From: Phlebiopsis flavidoalba
Lineage: Eukaryota > Basidiomycota > Agaricomycetes > Polyporales > Phanerochaetaceae
Assembly (NCBI GenBank): GCA_035772785.1
Contig: JAOCPU010000062.1
Span: 62,001-126,000 of the forward strand
Length of the DNA stretch: 64,000 nucleotides
Direction of reading: 5' to 3'
The notes beneath the pieces are model-generated. The model saw only the letters and a program-made list of their open reading frames with translations. It ran no database searches and was not told where the DNA came from. The translations under genes and the position numbers were made by a program. Shown here one piece after another: positions 1-11,271 of this stretch (within the stretch, counting starts at the first letter, position 1; every line of letters starts with the position of its first letter).

Positions 1-3000
1 AATTTCAAAGCCGTGTCGGACCGATAAAAGCAGATTGAAGCTTACCACACGGCCCCCCTTCCATACTTGAGGCTCCGATCTGCCAGACAGTGACTGCGCT
101 CACCATTCTATTACGTCGAGTTGAGACTTCGACAAGACGGAGTTGGTGTACTATAGGGGGTGACGTTCAGGATTCATCACATTCGAGGAGCTGCTTGGAC
201 TTACAGCTTTACGCAACTGTATAGTGAAGACTTCATGGTGTCACGCAAGATGTGTGAACCATTGAGCCCGATGAGTGAAGAGATGTTCTACAGTACCGAG
301 ATCCTATATAGATATATACCAGTCGCTCTATCACGAATATGAGATGCATCTGTGAGTGCACTCTTGATATCGCTGGACTCACGAACGACTTACTACCGAC
401 GGCAGGAGGGACACGATGTCGTGCGGTTGTGCAAGATGCCCGGTCAAAGAGGCACCATCTCCGTACAAGTCTCTTTTTGCTACATCAGAATCAGCCAGCG
501 AAGCAAGGACAAAGGCAACCCACCACACTCACAGCGGTATGATCCTGCTTCACCAACACTGTGTTTTTCGGTGCCCTGGAAAACCATGGTCTATGTGCTT
601 GCTCTGCCCATCGATGTAAGTCGCTACTCTTTGCTGCTGTAGGTGGGTTCGACAACTGGTGCTCACCAAGTATAAGCTGACGGGACAGGGCGATGAGGAC
701 GTCTGCATATGGTGAATGCGACGGAGCCATGGTTATGAACACCTGAAGTCTGCAAGAGCGAAGATTAGTTCATCGAATATAAGCTTCTAGTCCGCTGAAC
801 ACCCACGTTGAGGCTTCCGAAGAAGTGACGTCCATGCAACAGTGGCGTTTGATACGAGATGCATATGGCCGTTTGATGGCGCAGCACTCGCAGGTCGCAT
901 TAGCCTAGTATGGCGTAGGGAAGAAGTCTACAATACTCCCAAGGATAAGGGCACATACGACAGACTGGATACGCTCAGAGCATGAACAGCTACAAGTGAC
1001 TTACGACCCCCCACCAGTTCTTGGTGATGACTTTGAGTCTACCATGCGAAGAAGAAGAGCTGGCTGTGCCCATGGTGGCTATAACACCCTACCACACGAA
1101 CACGACATCCCTGTCAGTTGCGTATGCGTGGGAAGTATGAAGCATCACGTTCACAGCCATCGCCTCCTCTGCTCGTCCGAAAGAATGTGAGCACCGCGTA
1201 GTGATATTGTGCGACGCGAAATTACCCGAACTTGAAAACTATAACACAGGACGTCAATTACTCGTTACACAATTTGCGACAATCAACTTACGCCAATTGA
1301 CTTGGGTCAAGGCAGCCAGATCACCTGTACACGGCTCAGCAAAGATAGTACCCCCGTTGCGGGCGTCGTAACCGAATAAGTGGCTTGACCAACAGCACCA
1401 TGTATATCCACGCCATGTGGTGAAAGTGTGCTATTCCAGTGTATCGGCAAGAAGCAACGCAAAAAACCTAGTACGTCACATTAAGCTTCTTCGCATGTAA
1501 TGGGTTTGATATAGATATTACACACATAGAGTTTAATCAATAGCGGATCCCTGGAACCTCACCGAATGTGTGGTGGCAAGTTGGTGACTGCTAGGGATCG
1601 ACTTACCTGTGGGGAAAACGTGTCATAGTACTGTGGGAACTGTAGCGCGATGACACACGCCATATAGACTATATGAGAGTTCCACTTGAGTCGGCTAGAG
1701 AGACCAAGCCACGAAAATACTAAGAGACCACCGCAAGCGCACAGACTCAGATTAATGACCTTGAAATTCCGATTAAACTAGGGCACATGTCTTGCGGGTG
1801 GACGTCAATGCCGTTAGAGTCGGATTACGTCACTCGTGGTCAAAAAAGGTACGAATACGTACAGATCGAAGCCGCCTTCCTCCTCTACTGAAAGTGTCAT
1901 AGCGGGCCCGCGGAACAGTCCAGTCAGACAGGGCCAGAAAACTCTATAGGACCAGCAACACGGACGTAAAAGAGGGAAAGGAGAGGCGGATTGGCGACCT
2001 GCGCGCGTTTTATACGCGGTTTTGTAATGTGAAAGTGGCTCAGTGCGCAGGAACCTATCTCCCGTAACGTAAAAAACACGGATCGCCCTGCCCCCCGCCA
2101 TCGCGAAGCACAAAAGAAAAGATGAGCCTACGACACGGACGCCCATGTTGTCGTAAGTCTGTTCTAGGAGCTGCTCTATGAGGCGTCCATGATGGGGCTA
2201 TAGAATCCTTGGAAAATTCAATATGCTGCAAAGAATTGCCCCGGACGAGTCCCGAATGGTGCTGAGGGATGCCTTAAGATAGGTACGGAAAGAATGCGAA
2301 ACCTTTTCAAGACACCCAGGAGATCGGCTTCGATCATGCAGATCTCGTCCATTTGCCCGAAGGCCGATGCATTGAAACCATGTCTACCGAACCTCTCATC
2401 AACCAGCTTCCCCACCACAGCACGCAGCCCGAAGACAAGAAACTTTTTGCTATCATGCTGCTGCGCGTTTTCAGACTCCAATTTATTTTGAAGCTGTTCG
2501 TGTAGTCACCCTTTGCTCCGGATACCGCCGGTGGCCTTGCCATCCGAGTCGCATGCCGCATTGGGTGCTCAACCGGAAGACATTACGCCATGGGATCAGA
2601 GGCAAATTGCTATGAAACCAGGTTTCACTGTGACCCTCGCCATACATCTCAATGCGCGAGATCTAGGGTGCTCCGTAATTTTACACTTTACGGCTGATCC
2701 ACGGACCGTCGTGTTTGTAGTGATCAGCCTCTAAGCGATGTCATTTTTGAAGTAGTTGCATTCGGACCCGGAGAGAAGATGGTTTCCCGTCTAGACAAAC
2801 TGGGATCCCGTTGTCTGTGAGACGCGTAGTGGGGGTGTCAGCCCGAATTAACTCGGGTTGATGGAATGTAAGAGGTGCGCGTCAAGGCGCGCCGTGCGAC
2901 AAAGTGGGCGACTGCCGGGTTAGGATGTCATGTTCGAGCCCGCCCGGGGCGCGCTGTATAGCGTCCACCACACGAGCACTATGTATAGGTCCGCCATACA

Positions 3001-3219
3001 CATTTAACCACGGGTGCAACCCGCTCAACCAGTCGCGTGCACGACGGACGCGAGCGGAGGAAATCTGCTACGCCTTTGTGGCGTCCACGATGGCGAGGAT
3101 CCTTACCCACGATCTCTGACCCGATCTCGCACGAACCAGAGCGAACTGCTGGTTAATTGGCGTGCGAATATGGGCGATCGGTAAGTAAATTATACTGATT
3201 TAATTGAAGGCTACGGCTA
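1..3219. other. No gene recognised
   Basis: I read both strands and found only short open frames without recognisable motifs. The longest are a 110-codon frame on the minus strand (1814-2146) and an 87-codon minus frame (2218-2481). The second has a fairly protein-like composition but matches no family I know. Base composition is mixed, with no tandem repeats or transposon ends noticed. It may hold fragments of a gene damaged by indels, or plain intergenic DNA. Confidence 0.45.
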
Positions 3220-4600
3220 CTAGTCATTTTGGTCCTCGTCGGATCCTGTATCGTCTACAACCTCATCCTCTTCGTTGGCAGGAGGAGGTACCCTCTCGTT
3301 GGCACCACCACGGAGTAGATTCAACCAAACCCAGCCAGGACCTCTGCTTTCCATGTCGTACCAGTAATTGACTGCAATTGTCACTTCTGTTTGGCGGACG
3401 TAAAATGATAGTGCCACCGAGCCAGCGGGGGACGGATAGGATAGACGAGAACTCTCCGGCGTTGACTGTAATTGAATGGGATGCGCCTCTGGGCATAGAG
3501 AGCTCGCGTCAGTGGGATCGAGGATCGAAGACCATCTAACTGGAGGTACGTCTTCTCCGAAGGATAAGTTCGAGTTTGGAGCCTTCTCCAAAGCTCGGTG
3601 ATAGGCAGCGTGGGGGGTAAATACGCTCTGTGGAACGAGGTTTAAGAAACGAGTGCGGAAATGACGAAGTAAAACATCGTTGCCTTTCATACACCATGCT
3701 TCTGTGTGGAGGGAAGACAGTGAATGTCTTAGAGCCTCTGATGACAGCATAGATATTTTCGTATGGGTCTAAGACGAGTAATTGTCAATATGCGCAATGT
3801 TCGGGACTTTCTATCGCATTACCACTGTGTATACTTGTCACGCTTCTGCTGTCACCGATCCACAAGTTCACGGCATCGGGAGGACTTCCTGACAGATGTC
3901 AAAATTTTTCTTTGGAATAACCTTGACGACAATACCACGCTTACCGAGTGCTTCCGTGCAAAAATGCAATTGGTCTGGGACATCTGAGAGAAGACCGCGG
4001 AATTCGGAGGGGACTCCGGGAGTCGCAGAGTACAAGTTCCCATCCTGAGATGCAAGTATAGCACACTTCTCCGCCTTTAGAGTGCTTCTCTAGCAGTTAG
4101 GTGAGCATGTAGTCATTGCCGCAATGTGAAGAAAGCTACGCCCGTATTTTAGCTTATGGAGGAAGTTCCTTCATAGACATCTGTTCGACATGGGGGCTCC
4201 GCAAAAATATAGCCTGCCGTCAGGGTCCCTTGAGTGATGAGGCATCATATGCTTCGTGCTGTATAAATACGTAGTTGAAGCATGAGAAAGAGAAGAAAAT
4301 GAATCTCGCGTACGCCATTTGCGACATACGATGTGCAAGGTTGTGCGACGGAGATCGGGACTCTGCTCGCCACACACTGCTCTGCCAAGTATTCATCGTT
4401 CCATCGCGCCAGTGCTTTTGGGCACCGGACAGTCTACACCTGCAAGAGACAATCAGCAAACAGCACGTGGCAGTATGAAACAGCTGTGAATAGTTACGCT
4501 CTTATAAGGACTGGTCTTTTCAGAAACTCGAACAAGTGTTGGGAGAGCTTGAAGGGGAGTATGGAAGTGTTTCCAGCTCCGTGTCAAACATGGGAGCCAT
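3220..4600 (-). CDS. JMJD7-like JmjC-domain hydroxylase
   Basis: Members of this family are Fe(II)/2-oxoglutarate-dependent JmjC proteins; human JMJD7 is a lysyl hydroxylase. Read on the minus strand, a possible start (4598-4600) leads to an exon with RPVLIRA. Next come KHWRAMERWNDEYL (about 4330-4440), a VEQMSMKEL-type segment (about 4150-4200) and SATPGVPSEFRGLLSDVPDQ (about 3970-4040). Then follow NLWIGDSRSVTSIHS and DPYENIYAVIRGSKTFTVFPP. The C-terminal frame (3220-3750) contains VRQTEVTIAVNYWYDM and an acidic tail, DDTGSDEDQND, before the stop at 3220-3222. The iron-binding H-x-D is split by an intron after HS. Several one-base shifts are needed, for example a C-run at YPHAAY. The order and spacing match the JMJD7 family closely; the N-terminus is the least certain part. 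Confidence 0.87.
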
Positions 4601-5640
4601 TATCCAAAGTCTTCAAAGTCACGTTTAGCATGGATAAAGACTAGAGCATTAGAAATGAATCCACCATAATATTACCTCCGAGATGTGACACATTTTAAAT
4701 GTCTCATCTACGTTTAGTCGGTCTTGACATATTAGCGCGGGGGGGGACTGTTTACATAAACTGCCTGATCGATGAGGAGAGTGTAGAACGATAGCCAAAT
4801 GTGCTAGGGCCGCCAGCGAAGACACTGTGATTCTGTGACGACCTCGCAATTTCCCTTTTCGTGCAGCGTCCGCTGTGCAACTCATCTAACCTCGCCCGGT
4901 GTCCCATCCTTTCTAGACACACGCCCAACATTCTGCAAGTGCTCTCTGATTTTCTCCTTCCACCTCGGTATGCACGGTTTGATATATTTGGCGGATAGAC
5001 GAAGGGTGGAGAATAACGGCAAGTGGCGGTCCACAAAAGAGGTCGGTCACGCAAGTAATGTAAAGTCCCCATAGAATTGGTTGATACATCGTTGCGCGCT
5101 GATATCTGTATTTTACCCCTCATGCACTGTCTTTAGGCAGCCGGGTGGCCCTCGCAAACAGCGGAACGCTAATGAAGGAGCGAGCTGTTTGGGACGCAGC
5201 TCAAGTATCGCACGAAGAATGAACGACCTGGGGGGTGCTCGTTTAGTCCACCTCGACATTTAACTCTCCTGTACCGACTATTCAATTGGAAGTAGACTTT
5301 AGTTCAGACCAGCGAACCAGAGATGTGCACGACCAGATCCGTCCTCAGCGCCAGCAGAAGCTATGGAGGCCGGCGCTACTAAAGAGTCTGGCGATTCTCT
5401 GGCTGCTAGCTTTGGAAGGGGATGAAGTTGTGTACCCTCACAATGGGCTGACAGAGTGCTTGCTTCAGGTCGAGCTCGTATGGTACAGGTCGAGTGGCGA
5501 ACAATGGTTGACTGGAGACCTCTGTGCACCACCCTCCGTCCTCCGTCCAAAGAAACTATTCTCTTATATTTGACAGAAGTAGGGACTGTAAAGAGTGGGC
5601 TGCATGACCGCTGAAGTCGCACTAATAGGATACCTCAGCA
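4601..5640. other. Intergenic, no gene recognised
   Basis: This lies between the divergently transcribed JMJD7-like gene and the Elg1-like gene, so it probably holds both promoters. The open frames here (for example 5286-5573 plus, 5299-5622 minus) overlap on opposite strands and resemble no family. Part of the Elg1-like N-terminus could begin here. Confidence 0.4.
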
Positions 5641-5644
5641 CCAA

Positions 5645-8110
5645 GTGGTATCGAAACAAAAAATTCCCTACTTCCGACTCTACACCGAAAACCCTCTAAA
5701 TTTCGCCAGACGCGATCGCAGAGTCCACGCCGCTGTGTCCGGTCCTTCTGGGAAGATACTGAGGGAAGGCAGTAGTCGCGAGGCTCCCATTGTGATAGAG
5801 TCCACATCCCCTATCCCGGAGTCACCTAAGCCACCACCGGTCGAGGTCGCCCTGCGAGGTCGGTGTATTCTATCTTTAACAAACCCCTTCCGTGCGACAA
5901 AGCCTGTATATCCAAGATACCTGTGCTAGATGCGGCTGTTCCGACCAACGAGAAATCAACCAGAGCCCGAATGGGATTTGTCCCCGTCCATCGTCCCGAC
6001 ATTTCAGTCTCGCAAAAAACCTTCATCTCGCGAGAAGGGCAAGGCTCGAGAGATTAATCCCACAGCTCGAACACGATATACTACACCGACTTCGACGCGC
6101 AATAGAATTTGAAACATCTGTTGACTTACTCACAAGACTTGATATACGAGCTCCAAGAACGACAATCCACGAACGTACAAACAATACATCAATAACTATA
6201 CCGTACGAAATCATCAGACTATACCAGCCATCGCAAGACTCGTCGATTTTTCCCGCGAGACCCAGACTGATCCTCCTATGGACGCTCACTTCACACGAGC
6301 AATGGTCACATAAGTGGCGCCCCGACAGGCCGATCACGCTTACTAGGCAACGAACAACACGCACTATACCTGCGAGATTGGCTTCAGGCGCTCCGTTTAC
6401 AGGGGCGACTCCTTTCGTCCTACGGAGCCTCCCAACCAAGAAGGAAGAACCAGCCAAAGAAGCGCAAGGCTGGAAAGGCAGTGAAGAAGCCCGACATCGT
6501 TCGGCACTGTCAAGAAACGCACGCCGCAGAGACGGCCTGGGAGATGACTTCCTTGCCCCGGACGACTCATCGGACGAAGACATCCCTGACGCACACTCAT
6601 CAACTGGGACGACTTTCGAGTTCTGCCGCGAGGTCGATGCTCGGCTCAATGGAATTGCGCCCTCCACGGATGGCTCTCGTGAGGTCCTCTCCCCTGACGC
6701 CTCTGGATAGAGGACAACGCCGCATAGATCCTACAAACCAGCACGATTTGGGCACAAATCAGCAATACGATTCTCCTTGCAGGCCCTTCGGGCTCTGGAA
6801 AGACCGCAGCGGTGTATGCCTCGCACGAAAGAGCTCGGGTGGGACGTGTTCGAGTGTACCGCGAAAACCTTCATCGGCGAGCGCAGCGGCTCGGAGCTGA
6901 ACAAGCTCATTGGCGATGTGGGAAAAACCATACTATGAAGGTGCACCAGAGTCCGAAAAAACGCATGCGAAGACGGCGTTTTTTTTCCGAAACAGACGGA
7001 GCATGTGCCCAGGACACGGAAGACCAACAACGCGAAGTAATCGAGGATTCTGAGTAGACGAAATCGACTTGCTGCGGAGTGAGGCGGACGATGCCGTTGT
7101 GGATATCATGAAGGAGGCAACGCCGGTGCCTTTGGTTGCAGAGCCCGCAGTTAACCAGTCTGTGATACTTAATCGAAGAAGCAGAATGTCCTATATCAGA
7201 CAGATACAAACTTCTGGCCGGGGCCCTTGTCAACATTATCAAGCAGTGTCGACGACCTGTTGTGTTGACTTGCAAAACGGTAAGTGGTATATTGCGGCAT
7301 CTGGCAAAAGGCTCATAACTACATATCAGACGTTTCTCTGATACCTCGGGACGATCTGGGCCCCTTCAAGTCGCGACCCTCGATTTCCCAGCACTGTCCC
7401 CTTCCAAACTACATCGTCATATCTGCAGGGGCTTTGCCTCGCTGAGCGAATACAGGTCGCGCGAGAAGACTTTACGCATTTCCCTTCAGCAGCCAAGTGA
7501 TCTCCGGCGTGCGGTTCAACAGCTGCAGCTCTGCTTTACCAGGCAGGCATTCTCCCGATATCCCAGCAGCTGCGGAACCCCTTGACGTCAGCGAAGATGT
7601 CCCGGGCTCACAGCGTGGGGGGCTGGCCCCTCAGCCCTCTAATCCATCCCACAGACACGTCTAGCCCAGGTCCGAACGCCTTCCTCTCATGAAAAGGGGT
7701 TTTTCCAGGAAACAGGACTCGCGTTTCCTACGCCTCGCTGACGTAGGCAGTGCGAAATCCTCTCCTTCAGCGACTCGTGTCTCAACCGCATCTCCAAGGC
7801 CTGCGTCTGGACGTGAGTGCGATGAGCTTTTCCCCGCACACATGCTTACCACGCCTGAACAGAGGTACTTCTCGCAGACGAGCCCCCTTCCGAGCGCAGA
7901 CGACGAGCTGGGGTATCCCGTACTCTATTCGGACGTTGATACGGATAACATTCCCGTTTCACCATACTATGGCGCAAGATCAGACCGTGGTGTCGCGCGA
8001 TCACGTCCATGCTAGAGCCACAACGGGACCGCCATCCCTGCTGCCCAGCTCCCAGGCGCCTACTGGAATCTGATCTGCGGGGCTACAGAGTCGCGCAAGT
8101 GGGGTCGATC
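5645..8110 (+). CDS. ELG1: Elg1/ATAD5-type AAA+ ATPase
   Basis: Elg1/ATAD5 forms an RFC-like complex that unloads PCNA from DNA. The N-terminal part is polar, with EAPIVIES and RKKPSSREKGKAREINP. A conserved stretch SIARLVDFSRETQTDPPMD (about 6220-6290) is followed by NEQHALYLRDWLQALRLQG and KKRKAGKAVKKPDIVRH. The Walker A box is LLAGPSGSGKTAAVYA (about 6773-6820), followed by IGDVGKNHT. A Walker-B-like VILIEEA (about 7160-7185) precedes TNFWP, VNIIKQCRRPVVLTC and, after a short intron, VSLIPRDDL. Downstream are DLRRAVQQLQL and DDELGYPVL. This series is what I know of fungal Elg1. The frame changes many times, so the coding region is badly broken as given. Both ends are approximate, and the first ATG used here is only the first in the coherent region. 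Confidence 0.83.
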
Positions 8111-8529
8111 GTTTACGCGAGGCTACCTTGCTCGCGAGACCCTTAACGATTGCAGCATCTGTGCCTGGATAGTATGCCCAATGATGGGCAAGGTACATGC
8201 CGAGGTGGATGAGGCGCAGCGGGTCGCGGCTTGGCGCCAGAGGAGAGCTCGCAGCGTGCGGCCGGACGCGCAACAGCCAGAGAAGCGAGCCGGCCGCAGA
8301 GCTGGCTGCTGCCGCTTGACGTCGCGACGAGACAGGCTTTATTGCGCACAGGGTTACGGATATAGACACAAAGCGTCGGCGTATACTGGCCAGTGTAGTT
8401 TAGAGAGAATGCCTTCCATGTTTGGGGTTGCGCACATGCTCCCCACGGGTGGGGCTCCTAGAAGCGGCAGACCACGTTGCCCCGTTGCATGACAAGCGGG
8501 TGCACTTACCGAGTTTTTCCCATATTATT

Positions 8530-10970
8530 GCCTGGCTCTTGACTTCCCGCGCGACAACGAACGACGACGAGCGCAGGATGAACAGCGAGCGAACCCAAGT
8601 CTGAGGGGACGCCGCAAGGAGAACACTGGCGGCGACAGCAGCAACGCGAGCAGCAACGCCGTGTTCGCCGGGGGGGGGGGGGGGGGGGGGGGGCGAAAAC
8701 ACGGGCACTACGCCAGTCACGCCCTGGTCCGCCGCTCGACCTCCTCCAGAACCAGCGGCGGGGATCCATTACAGACCGGCGTTGCAGCGCGGCCGGCGCT
8801 GGGGGCGGGCCTGAACCATTTCGCCGGGCGGGGGCGCGACCAAGTGACCGCGTCGCCGTCGCTGCGCCAGGCGTCGACCCAACCCGACCCGTCCATGACT
8901 CTCGGTCGGGTAGTAGCGTCCCCCTGTATCCCCCGCGACCGGGCGAATTACTTAATTGCTACGCGCCCCTTCTAGCGAAACTGCAGTCAACGCCGCCGTA
9001 CCGATTTGGCGAGGCTTCGAGTGCACAGCCTCTTGGTGGAAAGCACAAGCCCTCATTTTGCGAAGAGTGCTCAGATCGCCGTCGCATGAAGCAGGTGGAA
9101 GAGGCATGGGCTGGAGAGGGGGACTCTGGGCGAGAAGGTCAGGGCCGAAGGTAAGCACAGACGAGCTTGTGCGGAGCAACATGTTTTGGTGGGCTGAGTT
9201 ATAGCCTGAATCGCGTCGCCGTCGCCGTATGAAGAGTCGCCCACAGCAAAGGGCAGCGACCGTATGGACGTCGACATGCCGGGACAACGCTTCGAAGACG
9301 ATCGACTACGAGAGCCGTCGCCCCTCGCTCGCAGGTATGTGTCTTCGTGCCGGCGGTCGCGTTGGGAGACTATATGCGCTCACTACGCCGGCGTCGTTCG
9401 CATTCATGCAGGCACGAAACGCAAAATGAGCGTCGATGGGCCGTCCGGAGCGTCAGACATCGATCCACAGCTGATAGGTCCTGGAATGCCGAGTGGGATG
9501 GAGACTGAAGGGCCTGCACCAAAACGACGTAGCTCGGCGTTTGACACACAGCGGCTGGCGCAACTCAACCTGTACGACCGACGCAGCTCGCTCGACGCCC
9601 GCGGGACCGCGCCAGGCGGCGGCGGCGGTTGTGCAGGGACAGTGGTGGAAATAATGAGAGACGAGAGGCGTCGACGGGGGCCGTTTGCAAACACGCCAGT
9701 CACTGCGGGCGGCTACGCGACGACGCCGTCCTCGGCATTTCCCGGGGACTCCGCCACATGGCCGTCCTCCGCCCGGCATTGCAACTTTCGCGTTGGCCAG
9801 CTGCCAAATAATCCCGCAGATCCACACCACCCTCAGCAGCCAGCAGCCACAGCCCAGCCCTTCCAGCCCAGCCTGCAGACAGCCAACAAATGGCTCAAAA
9901 CCAGCCTCCTCCCTTCGACCCGAATCTCTCCATGCTGCCCCCAGGGGCCTTCCAACAAGACCGCAGAAAAAATGTCGGTTTCCCAACATTGCCCCCGAAA
10001 ACATGTCCGCATCCCCTACCAACAGCCCTTCTCGTGCCCTCAGGTCTCGCTCACGACCCTCGTCACGATCCGGCAGGCCCGCGGGCGAACCAGTCGGCAG
10101 GCACAAGCACCGAGCAGTCGCCGGGGGCCGTCGAACTCGTCGCCAGAGGACGCGCCTGCGTCAGCGCACTCCATCAAGGAAGCGGGCTCCACGCCGTACT
10201 CGCGCTCTCCGGAACTCAGGGTGTCGCACAAATTGGCAGAGAGAAAGAGGCGGAAGGAGATGAAGGATCTTTTTGACGAGTCTTTGCGGGACCATCTGCC
10301 AGCAGACAGGGGATGAAGGCGAGCAAGTGGGAGATCCTGAGCAAAGGTGCGTCATCGAACCCTCGCTTACGCGTTGTCGTGCTGATGCGACGCGTTTTCC
10401 TCAAAGCGATCGACTTTATCAACAACCTGAAGCAGACACACCAGGACATGAGCAGGGGAGATCGACATGCTCCGGCACGAGCTCGACGGGTACCGACAAG
10501 GCATCCCCGCCGCCGTTCGTTCCCGGCGGCCCGCCCCCGCACGTCGTCTACGGCCACGGTCCGCCTGGCAGTGTGCAGTTCCCCCCAGGCCCGCCAGGAC
10601 CACCCGGGCCCGGTGCTCCACCGGCCGCATCCCCAGCACGTTCAGCCACCGCCGCCGCCGCCGCATGCCGTTCAAACAGCCACTCTCACGTCCTGGTTCG
10701 TCCCAGAATGCCTATCCTCCCGGCGCTGTCCCCATTCATCCCCCTGCCACGACGGCAATGCGAATCCACCAACAGAGAACCCGTCGTAACGCATCCGGCT
10801 ATCGTCTTCAATCGCATGTATCGATATCACCTCTTTCCTCCCCTTATTCCTGTAGGACCACGCCCCCGTCCATATCTATTGAGGTCCTGTCGCTATCCTG
10901 CTGTGCCAAGGCCTCACAACACACGCGTGAAGAACGCAGGTCATATACCGCTCTTGGGACTTGATTGAAT
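8530..10970 (+). CDS. bHLH transcription factor
   Basis: This encodes a nuclear helix-loop-helix DNA-binding protein. The basic region and helix 1 are [19 protein letters not shown] (about 10225-10282), then [17 protein letters not shown], an intron (about 10346-10407) and helix 2 [16 protein letters not shown] short coiled segment [15 protein letters not shown] follows, then a Pro/Gly-rich tail with [11 protein letters not shown]. The joined codon at the intron (K|A) restores the HLH exactly. Upstream is a long low-complexity region rich in Pro, Gln, Ser and Arg, with exons ending near 9150 and 9330 at GT-AG introns. A run of 24 G residues sits in the predicted first exon. A one-base G-run change separates helix 2 from EIDML. 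The target genes cannot be inferred. The start is uncertain. Confidence 0.86.
8670..8693. repeat. Poly-G tract (24 G)
   Basis: An uninterrupted run of 24 G lies inside the predicted 5' coding part of the bHLH gene, where it would read as polyglycine. Such a run could form a G-quadruplex, but it is also a typical place for sequencing or assembly error. Confidence 0.9.
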
Positions 10971-11271
10971 AGTAGCTGGCTTGTCTCTTGTTTTCCCTCC
11001 CTCTCTTTCTTACTCACGACCCACTGATGCAATCTCTCTGTTTCCATCTCCCAAGGCCGATGGCGTTCTGCGAGCGTTGTTGTCCCGTTCTGGGACCAGC
11101 ATCCCTCATGTGTTAGATATCTATCGAGTTTGCGGACGATTATACATAGAAGTTATTGCACTCGGATCTCGTGGGCCTTGTGTCACCTGCGCGTGGTGCG
11201 AGAAAACGCGCTCTGCCCACGAGCAGGTGTGACGCAACGACGGGCTTTTGTACGGCTGAAACTGGGGTCCA
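10971..11271. other. Convergent 3' intergenic region
   Basis: This lies between the 3' ends of the bHLH gene (+) and the ubiquitin-domain gene (-). It is pyrimidine-rich around 10980-11055. I see no gene in it and no certain polyadenylation signal. Confidence 0.4.

Noticed and set aside
2880..2960. Possible tRNA B-box (TGTTCGAGCCC)
   Set aside because: No matching A-box or cloverleaf could be folded around it.
6023..6667. 214-codon minus-strand frame
   Set aside because: It lies antisense to Elg1-like motifs (SIARLVDFSRETQTD) that are clearly on the plus strand.
8400..8769. Minus-strand frames with runs of eight or more prolines
   Set aside because: They are the antisense of the poly-G tract and the flanking bHLH exon, with no independent support.
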